Source of the DNA: Phycicoccus jejuensis
Lineage (GTDB): Bacteria > Actinomycetota > Actinomycetes > Actinomycetales > Dermatophilaceae
Assembly (NCBI RefSeq): GCF_000720925.1
Contig: NZ_JOEE01000002.1
Location: 124,001 to 188,000, forward strand
Direction of reading: 5' to 3'
Length of the DNA stretch: 64,000 nt
Part shown: in pieces, positions 19,245 to 27,911 of the stretch
Layout: every line of letters begins with the position of its first letter
How positions within the stretch are numbered: the stretch's first letter is position 1
Notes under the pieces: generated by a model
Databases searched by the model: none
Seen by the model: the letters and a program-made list of their open reading frames with translations, nothing else
Told to the model about the DNA's origin: nothing
Program-made: the position numbers and the translations under genes

Positions 19245-19279
19245 GACGACCCCGCCCGGTGCACCCGGGCGGGGTCGTC
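19245..19279 (-). terminator. Terminator hairpin after the cold shock gene
   Basis: A perfect 15-bp stem, GACGACCCCGCCCGG with CCGGGCGGGGTCGTC, and a 5-nt loop, 22 nt after the stop on the minus strand. Confidence 0.8.
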
Positions 19280-19300
19280 GTCAGTCGGAGGAGACCGGCG

Positions 19301-19504
19301 TCAGATCGGGCGGACCTGCTCGGCCTGCGGGCCCTTGGGGCCCTGGGTGACCTCGTACTCGACCTTCTGGTTCTCGTCCAGGCTGCGGTAGCCCTGGGTG
19401 TCGATGGCGGAGTAGTGAACGAACACGTCGGGGCCGCCACCGTCCTGGGCGATGAAACCAAAGCCCTTCTCGGCGTTGAACCACTTCACGGTGCCCTGTG
19501 CCAT
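19301..19504 (-). CDS. Cold shock protein
   Basis: A 67-aa single cold-shock domain, an RNA chaperone that binds single-stranded RNA. The motifs RNP1 (KGFGFI) and RNP2 (VFVHYSAI) are intact, and [11 protein letters not shown] is the standard opening. ATG at 19504, with AGGAAAAGGAAG in the leader. About 200 bp upstream hold no gene, leaving room for the long structured 5' leader typical of this family. The name is kept generic because actinobacteria carry several paralogues. Confidence 0.97.
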   Translation of the reverse strand: MAQGTVKWFNAEKGFGFIAQDGGGPDVFVHYSAIDTQGYRSLDENQKVEYEVTQGPKGPQAEQVRPI

Positions 19505-19708
19505 GTGGGGGGTACTTCCTTTTCCTGTGTGTCACTCGCCCGGCACACTGCGCACCGGCCGTGGATGCGACTCCAGCCCCCTGTGGCGCGAGGATGGTTC
19601 GACCTTCGAGGTACTGCTGTTGCTGCAACCGGTCACGAAACTAGCAGAGCGCGCCACGCCGCGCCGGGTCCGCGGCGCCCGCGTCCACGGACCGGGAGCG
19701 CAGGCCGC

Positions 19709-20101
19709 TCAGCCCCGCACGAAGCGGCTGACGAGGACGTCGCACTCGGCCTCGGCAAGCAGCCGGACGACCGTCGTGTCGCCGGACCCCGGGCGTCCCC
19801 CGTCGCGCAGGCCGACGACGAGCAGCCGCGCCCCGCAGGTGCGGACCGCCTCGAGCAGCTCGTCGGCGGGGGCGAGGCCGCGGGCCGGCTGGCGCACCTC
19901 GACGGGCACCCCGCGGCGGGCGAGGTCGGCGCACATCGCCTCGACGTCGCGACGCTGTGCGCGACCCGCGCCGCGGGGGTCCGCGTCGGCGCCGGCGTTG
20001 ACGACGACGAGCGGCTCGTCACGCCGTGCGGCCTCGGCGAGCGCGGCCTCGAGGGCGGCGAGCCCGTCGCTGCGCGGGACGTAGCCCACGACGATGGTCA
20101 T
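19709..20101 (-). CDS. Universal stress protein (UspA-like)
   Basis: A 130-aa single-domain protein of the Usp fold. It opens with the strand MTIVVGYVPRSDG and closes with LLVVGLRDGGRPGSGDTT then CDVLVSRFV, where the Gly-rich stretch corresponds to the ATP-binding G-x2-G-x9-G region in a slightly altered form. The ATG at 20101 is chosen for fold reasons; the frame is open 21 codons further upstream. Monocistronic. Role in stress survival is a family inference. Confidence 0.82.
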   Translation of the reverse strand: MTIVVGYVPRSDGLAALEAALAEAARRDEPLVVVNAGADADPRGAGRAQRRDVEAMCADLARRGVPVEVRQPARGLAPADELLEAVRTCGARLLVVGLRDGGRPGSGDTTVVRLLAEAECDVLVSRFVRG

Positions 20102-20170
20102 CGCCGGTCCGGTTCGCGCAGAAGGGAACCCAAGGCACACGGCGTCATCCGGCGGGCCCGCCACCTGGGA

Positions 20171-20212
20171 CGTGGCGCCGCACCTGGTGACAGGTACAGG
20201 TGCGGCGCCACG
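20171..20212 (-). terminator. Terminator hairpin of the sugar ABC operon
   Basis: A perfect 16-bp stem, CGTGGCGCCGCACCTG with its complement, and a 10-nt loop. It begins 4 nt past the ATPase stop on the minus strand and is one of the strongest terminators in the window. Confidence 0.8.
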
Positions 20213-20215
20213 CGA

Positions 20216-21049
20216 TCAGGACCGGGAGAGCGTCTTGGCGCCGGTCATGATCGCGACGCCCTCTCCCATGTCGTGCGACTGCGGCGTGATGACACCGGCG
20301 CAGCCCCCGAGCCGTTGGATGTGGATGCGGTCGGCGACGTCCCACACGTGCGGCATGTTGTGGCTGATGAGGATGACGGCCAGGCCGCTGTCGCGCAGCT
20401 GCTTGACCATGTCGAGGACCATCCCCGACTCCTTGACGCCGAGCGCGGCCGTCGGCTCGTCGAGGACGACGACCTTGGACCCGAACGCCGCGGCCCGGGC
20501 GACGGCGACTGCCTGACGCTGCCCACCGGAGAGCGTCTCGACGGCCTGACCCATGTTCTGGATCGTCTGGATGCCGAGGTCCTGGACCGACTTGCCGGCG
20601 CGCTTCTCCATGCCGCCCTTGTCGAGCATCCGGAACACCGAGCCGAGGATGCCCTTGCGGCGCTCCTCGCGACCCAGGTACAGGTTGCTCGCGATGTCGA
20701 GGGCGGGGATGACGGCCAGCTGCTGGTAGACCGTCTCGATGCCGGCCTCGCGGGCGTCCTGCGGCCGTCGGAAGGCGACGTCCTTGCCGTCGAGCCGCAG
20801 CTGGCCGGAGTCCGGCAGGTACGCCCCGGTGAGGCACTTGATGAGCGTCGACTTGCCGGCGCCGTTGTCGCCGATGACCGCGAGCACCTCGCCCCGGTAG
20901 AGGTCGAGGCTCACGCCGTCGAGGCCGACGACGCGCCCGAAGGTGATGACGAGGTCGCGGGCGGAGAGGATCGGCTCGGCGTCGTAGATGTGCCGACGGT
21001 CCTCCGGGATGTGGTCGACCGTGAGCGGGAGCTTGTCGATGGTGCTCAT
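20216..21049 (-). CDS. Sugar ABC transporter ATP-binding protein, single domain (FrcA-like)
   Basis: A 277-aa cytosolic ATPase powering a CUT2 sugar importer. Walker A GDNGAGKST, Q-loop YQQLAV, signature LSGGQRQAV, Walker B VVVLDEPTAAL and the switch histidine in ISHNM are all present. Most RbsA/XylG proteins carry two fused nucleotide-binding domains; this one has a single domain, like FrcA of fructose importers. The ATG at 21049 fits a normal N-terminus. Last gene of the operon, 58 nt after the permease. Confidence 0.92.
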   Translation of the reverse strand: MSTIDKLPLTVDHIPEDRRHIYDAEPILSARDLVITFGRVVGLDGVSLDLYRGEVLAVIGDNGAGKSTLIKCLTGAYLPDSGQLRLDGKDVAFRRPQDAREAGIETVYQQLAVIPALDIASNLYLGREERRKGILGSVFRMLDKGGMEKRAGKSVQDLGIQTIQNMGQAVETLSGGQRQAVAVARAAAFGSKVVVLDEPTAALGVKESGMVLDMVKQLRDSGLAVILISHNMPHVWDVADRIHIQRLGGCAGVITPQSHDMGEGVAIMTGAKTLSRS

Positions 21050-21107
21050 CGGGGTCCCCGGAAAGTATCGGAGCGACGAAGGAGCGGAGAACTTTCTGGG
21101 GTGATCC

Positions 21108-22130
21108 TCATGCCTTGACCTTCCGGATCCACTGGTCGATGGCGACCGCGACGACGACGAGCACACCGGTCGCGAGGTAGCGCCACTGCTGGTTCACGCC
21201 GAGCTGCGAGAGCCCGAACGAGAACGTCTGGACGATGAGCGCGCCGATGAGGGTGCCGATGAGCCGGCCCCGGCCGCCGAAGAGGCTCGTGCCGCCGATG
21301 ACGACCGCGGTGATCGACGCGAGGTTCGCGTCCGGCACCGCGTTCGGGGTGGCGGCGCCGGCCCGGCCGATGAGGATCCACGCCGCGAGGCCGTAGATGA
21401 GCCCGGCCACGGTGTAGACGCCGAGGAGGATGCGCCGGCTCGGGACGCCGGAGAGCCGCGAGGACTCGGCGTCGTCGCCGACGGCGTAGACGTAGCGCCC
21501 CCAGGCGGTCTGCGACAGCACGAACGCCATCACCGCGTACATGAGGACGACGACGACGATCCCCCACGTGAGCCGGAAGGACCCGATCCCGAAGCCCTCA
21601 CCGAGGAAGTTGAGCAGCCGCGGCAGGTGCTCGGCCTGGATGCTCTCGCCTCCCGAGTAGAGCAGCGCGATGGCCGTGAAGATGCTCAGGGTGCCCAGCG
21701 TGACGATGAACGGCGGCAGGTTGATCCGCGTGACGAGCAGGCCGTTGACGAGGCCGGCGAGCGTCGCGAGGGCCACGCCGATGAGCAGCGCGAGGAGACC
21801 GGGCATCCCGCCGTCACGGGCGAGGGAGGCCATGACCATCATCGAGAGCACCATGATCGCGCCGACCGAGAGGTCGATGCCCGCGGTGAGGATGACGATG
21901 GTCTGGCCGACCGCCAGCGCGGCGACGACCGCGGTCTGCTGCAGCAGGATCCCCATCGAGCTCGGCGTCAGGAACGTCGGGGTCGCGACGAAGAAGGCGA
22001 GGAACGCCACGAACAGCAGGAACAGCGGACTGAGCCACGGCCGCTTGTGCAGGAGGCCCTGCACGCGCTGGAGGGGCGACTGCTGCCGCCGAGCGAACTC
22101 GGCGGCAGCAGAACCGGTGGTGGAGCTCAT
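21108..22130 (-). CDS. Sugar ABC transporter permease, CUT2 (FrcC/RbsC-like)
   Basis: A 340-aa inner-membrane permease with 8-10 helices. Family marks: GQTIVILTAGIDLSVGAIM, INLPPFIVTLGTLSI, the cytoplasmic YAVGDDAESSRLSGV loop, and VVIGGTSLFGGRG. Starts 2 nt after the binding-protein stop, indicating tight coupling. A homodimer is expected with the adjacent single-domain ATPase. Confidence 0.94.
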   Translation of the reverse strand: MSSTTGSAAAEFARRQQSPLQRVQGLLHKRPWLSPLFLLFVAFLAFFVATPTFLTPSSMGILLQQTAVVAALAVGQTIVILTAGIDLSVGAIMVLSMMVMASLARDGGMPGLLALLIGVALATLAGLVNGLLVTRINLPPFIVTLGTLSIFTAIALLYSGGESIQAEHLPRLLNFLGEGFGIGSFRLTWGIVVVVLMYAVMAFVLSQTAWGRYVYAVGDDAESSRLSGVPSRRILLGVYTVAGLIYGLAAWILIGRAGAATPNAVPDANLASITAVVIGGTSLFGGRGRLIGTLIGALIVQTFSFGLSQLGVNQQWRYLATGVLVVVAVAIDQWIRKVKA

Positions 22131-22132
22131 GC

Positions 22133-23239
22133 TCAGTTGCCCCAGCAGATCTCGGAGCCCTTGGTCGAGTCGATGCTCTCGACCCCGTCGACCGGCTTGT
22201 CGGTGACGAGCGCGACGCCGGTGTCGAAGAAGTCGAGACCCTCGGTGGTCTTCGGCTTCTCGCCACCACGGGCGATCTTGGCGATCGCCTCCATGCCGAG
22301 GGTCGCCATCTTCAGCGGGTACTGCTGGGCGGTGGCGCCGATGACACCCTCCTTGACGGAGTTGACGCCGGCGCAGCCACCGTCGACCGAGACGATGGTC
22401 GCCTGGGTGCCCGCGGCCTTGAGGGCGGCGTTGGCGCCGACGGCGGCCGGCTCGTTGATCGTGTAGACGAGGTTGATGTTCGGGTTCTTCGCGAGGCACT
22501 TCTCCATCGCGGTGCGGCCGCCGTCCTCGGCGCCGTTGCTGGCCTCGTTGCAGACGATCGTGTAGTCGCCGCCCTTGCCGCCGGTGTACTTGCCGGTGGG
22601 GGCCTCGTCGCCGTTCTTCTTGCCGTCGGCGACGTCGATGCCCATGCCCTCGAGGAAGCCCTGGTCGCGGTTGTAGTCGACCGAGACGATCTTGTCGTCG
22701 AAGAGGTCGAGCAGCGCGATGACGGCGGGCTTGCCGTCGAGCGTGGCGGCGGCCCACTGGCCGTCGAGCTTGCCGGCCGAGCGGTTGTCGGTGGCGAAGG
22801 TGATGTCGACGGTGTCGGCCGGGTCCGGCGGGGTGTCGAGGGCGATGACGTAGAGGCCGGCGTCGCGGGCCTTCTTGATCGCCGCGTTGACGCCGGTGGA
22901 CATCGGGGTGATGAGGATGCCCTTGTCGCCGCGGGCGATCGCGTCCTCGATGGCCGTGATCTGGCCCTGGTCGTCACCCTCCTGCTTGCCGGAGGCGACG
23001 GTGAGCTTGACGTTGTTCTTGCTGGCGTCGGCCTGCGCGCCCTTCTGCATGGCGACGAAGAACGGGTTGGTGGAGTCCTTGGTGATGAGGGTGACGCCGA
23101 CGGCGGCCTCCCCACCGGAGCCGGTGTCGGCGTCGCTGCCGCGGTTGCACGCGGTGCTGGTGAGGGCGAGGCCGACGATCGCGGCCGAGACGACGGCACG
23201 GCGGGCGGTGCGCGTCGTGGGGATCTGACGGAGCTGCAT
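22133..23239 (-). CDS. Sugar-binding lipoprotein, RbsB/FrcB type
   Basis: A 368-aa periplasmic-binding-protein type I receptor. Signal peptide with lipobox LTSTAC, lipidated cysteine about residue 31. The mature start [18 protein letters not shown] is the classic ribose/fructose-binding opening, with [20 protein letters not shown] and [16 protein letters not shown] later. First gene of the operon, with a clear promoter and operator upstream. The gene order binding protein-permease-single ATPase matches frcBCA, so fructose or a related sugar is a reasonable but unproven substrate. Confidence 0.93.
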   Translation of the reverse strand: MQLRQIPTTRTARRAVVSAAIVGLALTSTACNRGSDADTGSGGEAAVGVTLITKDSTNPFFVAMQKGAQADASKNNVKLTVASGKQEGDDQGQITAIEDAIARGDKGILITPMSTGVNAAIKKARDAGLYVIALDTPPDPADTVDITFATDNRSAGKLDGQWAAATLDGKPAVIALLDLFDDKIVSVDYNRDQGFLEGMGIDVADGKKNGDEAPTGKYTGGKGGDYTIVCNEASNGAEDGGRTAMEKCLAKNPNINLVYTINEPAAVGANAALKAAGTQATIVSVDGGCAGVNSVKEGVIGATAQQYPLKMATLGMEAIAKIARGGEKPKTTEGLDFFDTGVALVTDKPVDGVESIDSTKGSEICWGN

Positions 23240-23289
23240 GTCCGTGACTCTCCTTTGAGTGCTGGGCTGGACCGAACGACGCTGCCAGG

Positions 23290-23339
23290 TGACAACGTTG
23301 TCAGGCCACAGTTGTACTCGCTGCTTGCGCCGAGGTCAA
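23290..23339 (-). promoter_or_regulatory. Promoter and LacI-type operator of the sugar ABC operon
   Basis: On the minus strand: -35 TTGACC (23339-23334), a 17-nt spacer, -10 TACAAC (23316-23311). Directly after it lies the perfect 14-bp palindrome TGACAACGTTGTCA (23290-23303), covering the expected transcription start. That is the textbook position for repression by the divergently encoded LacI protein. Confidence 0.75.
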
Positions 23340-23361
23340 GAGATGGGCTACACCTTGTGAC

Positions 23362-24405
23362 ATGGCCGTGACATCGTTGTCAGGAGAGAGTCGCCCCCGA
23401 GCGACGATGCGTGACGTCGCGGCCCTGGCGGGGGTGAGCCTCAAGACGGTGTCGCGCGTCGTCAACGAGGAGGCGGGCGTCTCGCCCGACGTCCGCGAGC
23501 GTGTCACCGCCGCGGTACAGCGCCTCGACTACCGGCCCAACCTCGCCGCGAGCAACCTCCGGCGCACCGGTGCACGCTCCGGGCTCATCGGCGCCCTCGT
23601 CCAGGACGTGTCCAACTCGTTCTCCGCCGGGCTGCTCCGCTCGCTCGAGGACGCCGCCCGCTCGCACCGCACCGGCGTCCTAGCGGCGAGCCTCGACGAG
23701 GGGGTCGACCGCGAGCAGGAGCTCGTCCACGACCTCGTGACGCGCCGCGTCGACGGCCTCGTCCTCATGCCGGCGAGCGACCGGCAGGACTACCTCGTCG
23801 CCGAGCTGCGCACCGGCACACCGGCGGTCTTCGTCGACCGGCCGCCGCGCGGGGTCGACGTCGACTCGGTCGTCATCGACAACCTCCTCGGGGGTCGGAT
23901 GGCCGCGGAGCACCTGCTCGACCGGGGCCATCGACGCATCGCCGCCCTCTTCCACCTCCCGACCCTGACGACCGCGCAGCTGCGGCGCGAGGGCTTCACC
24001 GCCGCGCACACCGACCGCGGCCTGCGCCCCGACCCGCGGCTCGTCGTCGACGGCGTCGCCTCCACCGACGAGGCGAGCGAGGTCGTGCACCGACTCCTCG
24101 ACCTCGACGACCCGCCGACCGCGGTCTTCGCGGGCCGGAACATCCTCGCGTCCGGGGCCGTCCGGGCGCTGCGCGAGCGCGGCGTGCACCACGAGGTCGC
24201 GCTCGTCGGCTTCGACGACTTCCCGCTGGCCGACCTCCTCGACCCGCCGCTCACCGTCGTCCGCCAGGACGTGACGAAGATCGGCCGGCTCGTCGCGGAG
24301 CGGCTCTTCGCGCGCATCGGTGGCGACACCTCGCCGCCGCAGCACCTCGTCGTCGACCCGACGCTCGTCAGCCGCGGCTCCGGGGAGATCCCGCCGCGCG
24401 CCTGA
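23362..24405 (+). CDS. LacI-family transcriptional regulator
   Basis: A 347-aa repressor. An N-terminal helix-turn-helix (MRDVAALAGVSLKTVSRVVN) is followed by the hinge region PNLAASNLRR and a sugar-binding domain similar in fold to RbsB (LIGALVQDVSNSFSAGLLRS, then VALVGFDDFPLADLLDPPLT). Start at 23362; an ATG at 23407 would sit right at the helix-turn-helix. A TACACC box ends 8 nt before 23362, which would give a leaderless transcript. An operator copy lies inside its first codons, so autoregulation is likely. It should control the divergent sugar ABC operon. Confidence 0.93.
   Translation: MAVTSLSGESRPRATMRDVAALAGVSLKTVSRVVNEEAGVSPDVRERVTAAVQRLDYRPNLAASNLRRTGARSGLIGALVQDVSNSFSAGLLRSLEDAARSHRTGVLAASLDEGVDREQELVHDLVTRRVDGLVLMPASDRQDYLVAELRTGTPAVFVDRPPRGVDVDSVVIDNLLGGRMAAEHLLDRGHRRIAALFHLPTLTTAQLRREGFTAAHTDRGLRPDPRLVVDGVASTDEASEVVHRLLDLDDPPTAVFAGRNILASGAVRALRERGVHHEVALVGFDDFPLADLLDPPLTVVRQDVTKIGRLVAERLFARIGGDTSPPQHLVVDPTLVSRGSGEIPPRA
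23369..23382. promoter_or_regulatory. Second LacI-type operator, inside the regulator's start
   Basis: TGACATCGTTGTCA differs by one base from the perfect palindrome at 23290. The centres are 79 bp apart, which is compatible with DNA looping between them. It overlaps codons 3-7 of the LacI gene. Confidence 0.7.
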
Positions 24406-24435
24406 GGGCGGTTGCGACACAGGCTGTTCGGCTCG

Positions 24436-24849
24436 TCAGAGGTCCTTGCGCAGGTGGACGTCCGCGATGCCCCGGGCCGGCACGTCGTCCCAGCGGAAGA
24501 GCTCGCGGTAGCCGGCCCGCTCGTAGAACGCCGGCGCCTGGAACGTGAACGACGTGACGTGGACGTGCGCGCAGCCGCGCCGGCGCGCCTCGTCCTCGAA
24601 CGCGCCGAGCAGCCTGCGGCCCACGCCGGTGCCCCGCTCGTCCTCGCGCACCCAGGTCATCCCGATGCCTGCGGCGACGCCCCAGGTCCAGCCGGAGACG
24701 CCGGCCACGAGCTCGCCGTCGTCGGTGACGCGGACGGTCAGCTCCTCCGCCGGGGCGAGTCCCGGTGTCGCGGCGGCGTTCACGCGGTCCAGCTCGTCGG
24801 AGAGCCGCTGGTCGAGGGCGGCGTCGGCGGTCCCGGTCGTCAGGCGCAT
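24436..24849 (-). CDS. GNAT-family N-acetyltransferase
   Basis: A 137-aa acetyl-CoA-dependent acyltransferase. The CoA-binding stretch MTWVREDERGTGVGRRLLGA and the C-terminal FYERAGYREL are diagnostic; AHVHVTSFTFQAPAF is the strand before it. The ATG at 24849 is preferred, the frame being open upstream through non-coding sequence. Substrate unknown. It is separated by 32 nt from the DUF1206 gene on the same strand and may be co-transcribed with it. Confidence 0.87.
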   Translation of the reverse strand: MRLTTGTADAALDQRLSDELDRVNAAATPGLAPAEELTVRVTDDGELVAGVSGWTWGVAAGIGMTWVREDERGTGVGRRLLGAFEDEARRRGCAHVHVTSFTFQAPAFYERAGYRELFRWDDVPARGIADVHLRKDL

Positions 24850-24881
24850 CCGACCATCCTCGCCGATGGACGCGGCGCGCG

Positions 24882-25847
24882 TCAGCGCCGGAGGTGGCGG
24901 GCGCGCGTCATCAGGTAGACGCCGAAGGCGACGAGCCCGAGCGAGACGACCGCGAGCGCGTAGCGGCCGGCCGGGGCGTCCTGGAGGAAGCGCAGCGCGC
25001 CGTCGATGCCGGTGGAGGCACTGACGTCGTGCGTCCACGCGGCGATGACGAAGAGCAGCCCGACGATGCCGAACGCGACGCCGCGGGCGACGAACCCGAC
25101 GATGCCGACGAGCACGAGCGCCCGGCCCGGCCGGCGCGCGAGGTCGACGAGGAAGTCGCGCGAGAGGCCCGACCAGATGCTGAAGGCGCCGACCCCGGCG
25201 ACCGCGATGCCGGTGCCGACGACAAGGAGCACGCCGCCGGGCAGCGCGAGGAGGGTGCGCGTGATGCCGACCGTCGAGTCCCGGCTCGTCTGCCCCGCAC
25301 CGATGGCGAAGGCGGCGGCCGCCCAGGCCACCGTCGCGTACGCGATGCCGTCAGCGGCGTGCTCGAGCCGCTTGAGCCGCGTGTGGCAGTGGCGGCCGGT
25401 CAGGGCGCGGGCGAGGTTCCAGACGGTGACGACCGCGAAGCCGACGACCCCGACCCACAGGACGGCCCGCCCGCCGAGCGACGTCGCGATCGAGGTGAGC
25501 GCGCCCGACTCGTCGGCGGTGCTGCGGCTGTGCCCGAGCCAGACGATCTGCAGGCCGGCCCACCCCATCGCGGCGTGGAGCAGGCCGTCGAGGAAGAACC
25601 CCAGGCGCGCACCGGTGCTCACCGCGGCGTGGGTCTCGGCGACCTCCGCGGCCTGCGCGGTCACCTCGGCCACCTGGTGCGCGGTCTCCGCGACCACCTC
25701 GACGGCGTCGTGGGCGGCGTCGAGCGCGTCGTGGGCCGCGTCGACGACCGGCGCGGCCAGGTCGGCGGCGGCCCCCCGCACGTGCTCGAGCGGGCCTGTG
25801 TCGTCGGGCACCGCCGTGCCGCCCGGCGGGGTCGGCGTCGCGCTCAC
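24882..25847 (-). CDS. DUF1206 integral membrane protein
   Basis: A 321-aa protein with a helical, Ala/Val/His-rich N-terminal segment (about 20-75, AAHDALDAAHDAVEVVAETA) followed by three two-helix repeats. Each repeat has a conserved Gly-rich start (RLGFFLDGLLHAAMGWAGLQ; LEHAADGIAYATVAWA; LVGIVGFVARGVAFGIVGLL). That triple repeat defines DUF1206, whose function is unknown. Its GTG start overlaps the stop of the cupin gene by 4 bp, so the two are translated together. The N-terminal amphipathic segment is longer than in most DUF1206 proteins I recall. Confidence 0.87.
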   Translation of the reverse strand: MSATPTPPGGTAVPDDTGPLEHVRGAAADLAAPVVDAAHDALDAAHDAVEVVAETAHQVAEVTAQAAEVAETHAAVSTGARLGFFLDGLLHAAMGWAGLQIVWLGHSRSTADESGALTSIATSLGGRAVLWVGVVGFAVVTVWNLARALTGRHCHTRLKRLEHAADGIAYATVAWAAAAFAIGAGQTSRDSTVGITRTLLALPGGVLLVVGTGIAVAGVGAFSIWSGLSRDFLVDLARRPGRALVLVGIVGFVARGVAFGIVGLLFVIAAWTHDVSASTGIDGALRFLQDAPAGRYALAVVSLGLVAFGVYLMTRARHLRR

Positions 25848-26236
25848 CCGCGTCCCCGGTGGGGCGGCGGCGCCTCGTCGACGTTGACCGTGGGGATGCC
25901 CGTCCCGGCGCGGGCGATGACCGCCAGCGACGGCTCGCGCCCGGGGTTGGACTCGCGGTGGACGGTGAACGCCGGCACCTGCACGTAGCTGCCCGGCACC
26001 GCGTCGACCCATCCCTCGACGCCTTCGCACTCCAGGCGCAGCACGCCGCGGACGACGTAGAGGACGCTGCTGTTGCTGTGGTGGTGGTGCCACCCCGAGA
26101 CCGCGCCCGGCTCGGTGACGACCTGGCCGGCCCACAGCCCCGGCACCTCGAAGGCCCGCCGGCGCAGCATCCCCGAGGTCGGGTCGGCGTCGACGAGCTC
26201 GGCGTCGGTCACGACGCGCACCGGCTGGTGGTCCAC
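25844..26236 (-). CDS. Small cupin-domain protein
   Basis: A 130-aa single-domain cupin. Motif 1 is G(X)5HXH-like, GWHHHHSNSSVLYVVRGVL, and motif 2 is PGSYVQVPAFTVHRESN. The three His and one Glu needed to bind a metal are present. The GTG at 26236 is chosen; the frame upstream runs into the palindrome array. Function is unknown; it is translationally coupled to the DUF1206 gene. Confidence 0.82.
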   Translation of the reverse strand: MDHQPVRVVTDAELVDADPTSGMLRRRAFEVPGLWAGQVVTEPGAVSGWHHHHSNSSVLYVVRGVLRLECEGVEGWVDAVPGSYVQVPAFTVHRESNPGREPSLAVIARAGTGIPTVNVDEAPPPHRGRG

Positions 26237-26270
26237 CCGCCCACGGTAGCCACCCCACTCCCCCCGTCCC

Positions 26271-26683
26271 CGACTTCTTGCGAGTTCCGCCGCTCGACAC
26301 GCCCTCCAGCAGCGTGTCGACCGGCTCAACTCGCAATCAGTCGGATGACACCCAGCCGACTTCTTGCGCATCCGCCACCTCCTCGCGCCCCCGGACGCCC
26401 TCGGGACGTGGCAGATGAGCAATCAGTCGCTCCCGATCCCCCACTTCTTGCGAGTCGCGCCGCCCGACACGCCCTCCAGCAGCGTGTCGACCGGCTCAAC
26501 TCGCAATCAGTCGAATGACACCCAGGCCGACTTCTTGCGCATCCGCCACCTCCACCCCCTCCGGAGGGCCCATCGAGGTGGCAGATGAGCAATCAGTCGC
26601 TCCCGATCCCCCACTTCTTGCGAGTTCCGCCGCTCGACACGCCCTCCAGCGGCGTGTCGACCGGCTCAACTCGCAATATGTCG
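26271..26683. repeat. Array of five palindromes, order B-A-B-A-B
   Basis: Fills most of the 560 bp between the cupin gene and tRNA-Ser. Units: B 26271-26343, A 26357-26429, B 26442-26513, A 26528-26599, B 26612-26683. Type A core is CATCCGCCACCTC...GAGGTGGCAGATG; type B core is GCTCGACACGCC...GCGTGTCGACCGGC. All begin ACTTCTTGC, and all but the last end GCAATCAGTCG. Spacers are constant: GATGACACCCAGC-like after B and CTCCCGATCCCC-like after A. The B-A pair is therefore a tandem repeat of about 170 bp. Confidence 0.9.
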
Positions 26684-26797
26684 GGAGGGCACGGGCGTGG
26701 GACTCCGGCTCGCGCCTCGTTCCTCGGCGCGGGCCTCCCCGTCATCCCCCGGTCCTCCGCGGCCTCCGCCGCTCGCGGGCTCGCGGGCGGAGCCTCG

Positions 26798-26884
26798 CGG
26801 AGGGCGTGGGATTCGAACCCACGATGACGTTGCCGCCATAGCGGTTTTCAAGACCGCCGCACTAGGCCACTATGCGAGCCCTCC
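26798..26884 (-). tRNA. tRNA-Ser(UGA)
   Basis: On the minus strand the acceptor GGAGGGC pairs with GCCCTCC. The anticodon loop CTTGAAA gives anticodon TGA (plus-strand 26848-26850), a long class II variable arm follows, and the T-arm is GTGGGTTCGAATCCCAC. It decodes UCN, mainly UCA. CCA is not encoded. Confidence 0.96.
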
Positions 26885-27042
26885 AACGGCCCTGGGGCAT
26901 CACGCCCGGACCGCCCGCCCAGCGTAGGGCTCGCCCGCCCCGTCGCTCGCGCGGGGCGCGGGCGCTCGGCATCCGCCGGGTGCGCGGCTGCGTGGCGCCA
27001 CCGGGCCATGGGTAAGGTCGGAGGCCGACGAGAGGAGCCCTC

Positions 27043-27408
27043 ATGGGCAAGCTGACCTTCATGGCCGGGCTGGCCGCGGGCTACGTCCTCGGGGCCAAGG
27101 CGGGGACGCAGCGCTACGAGCAGATCCGTCGCACCTCGAGCAGGGTGTGGAACTCCGGGCCGGTGCAGAAGCAGGTCGCGCAGGCCAAGGAGGCCGCGCG
27201 CACCAAGGCGGCGCCGGTGGTCGCCGACCTCGTCGCCGACGCCGCGCGCGCCACGGGCGAGCGGCTGCGGCAGGGTCGCACGGTCGCCTCGGAGGCCATC
27301 GCCCCCAACGGTCACCCGACCAGCGACGGGGCGCCCCTGCCCTCCGAGCAGGCCGAGCACGCGGACGCCTGGGCGGCCGCGACCCGGGCCCCTGGCACCC
27401 CCGACTGA
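27043..27408 (+). CDS. YtxH-like small protein
   Basis: A 121-aa protein beginning MGKLTFMAGLAAGYVLGAKA, a short Gly-rich membrane-inserting segment followed by AGTQRYEQIRR. This is the usual opening of actinobacterial YtxH-like proteins. The rest is a charged Ala-rich helix (about 40-85) and a disordered tail. ATG at 27043 with GAGAGGAG 7 nt upstream. Function unknown; membrane-associated stress proteins of this type exist in Bacillus. Confidence 0.8.
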   Translation: MGKLTFMAGLAAGYVLGAKAGTQRYEQIRRTSSRVWNSGPVQKQVAQAKEAARTKAAPVVADLVADAARATGERLRQGRTVASEAIAPNGHPTSDGAPLPSEQAEHADAWAAATRAPGTPD

Positions 27409-27911
27409 CCGCCCCTCCGCGGCCCGGACCGTCGGTGGGAGACCGGCCACACCGTCTGGGCGCCCTCTGGAAGCACCCGGTGGCGCCCCCCTGCGGGCGC
27501 CGTTCGGCGTGACCGGTCCCCCGGGTGCGCGGTTCCTCCGACCGGTGCGACACCGCAGGTCCGGGCGGTGAGGCACCGGGGCCGTCGGCCCCGCTCGGTC
27601 GGCCGGCCACGTGGACCGTCCGCCCGGTCAGCCCCGGGGACCGCCGGTCCACCACCTCGGGCGGCGGACCGGCCCCGGGTCACGGCGACCGGGGGAGCTC
27701 CCCTACGGGACCCGATCGTCGTGGCCCGAGGGGGCTCACGTGCGTCAGGAGCACCGGCCGGCCCTCCTGATACGTCCTTGACGACGAGATCCACGTCACA
27801 CGGTCGTAGGTATCACTCCGGCCCTCGCCGGCTCCTTCTCAGCGTTGACGATCCTCACTACGCTGGACCGGCGCGGACACCCCATCCGGCCCGGTTCCCC
27901 CAGGAGCAGCC
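27409..27911 (+). other. 503-bp non-coding region before the subtilase operon
   Basis: No frame here has convincing codon structure or a recognisable protein. Visible elements: an inverted repeat TCAGGAG...CTCCTGA around CACCGGCCGGC (about 27744-27770), which could end transcription from the YtxH-like gene. After it come two TTGACG hexamers near 27778 and 27846 that may be -35 elements for the downstream operon. The long leader and lack of a neighbour gene are unusual for this compact genome. Confidence 0.4.

Noticed and set aside
26271..26683. Insertion sequence remnant
   Set aside because: No transposase fragment or target duplication is visible; the arms belong to short palindromes repeated with their own ends.
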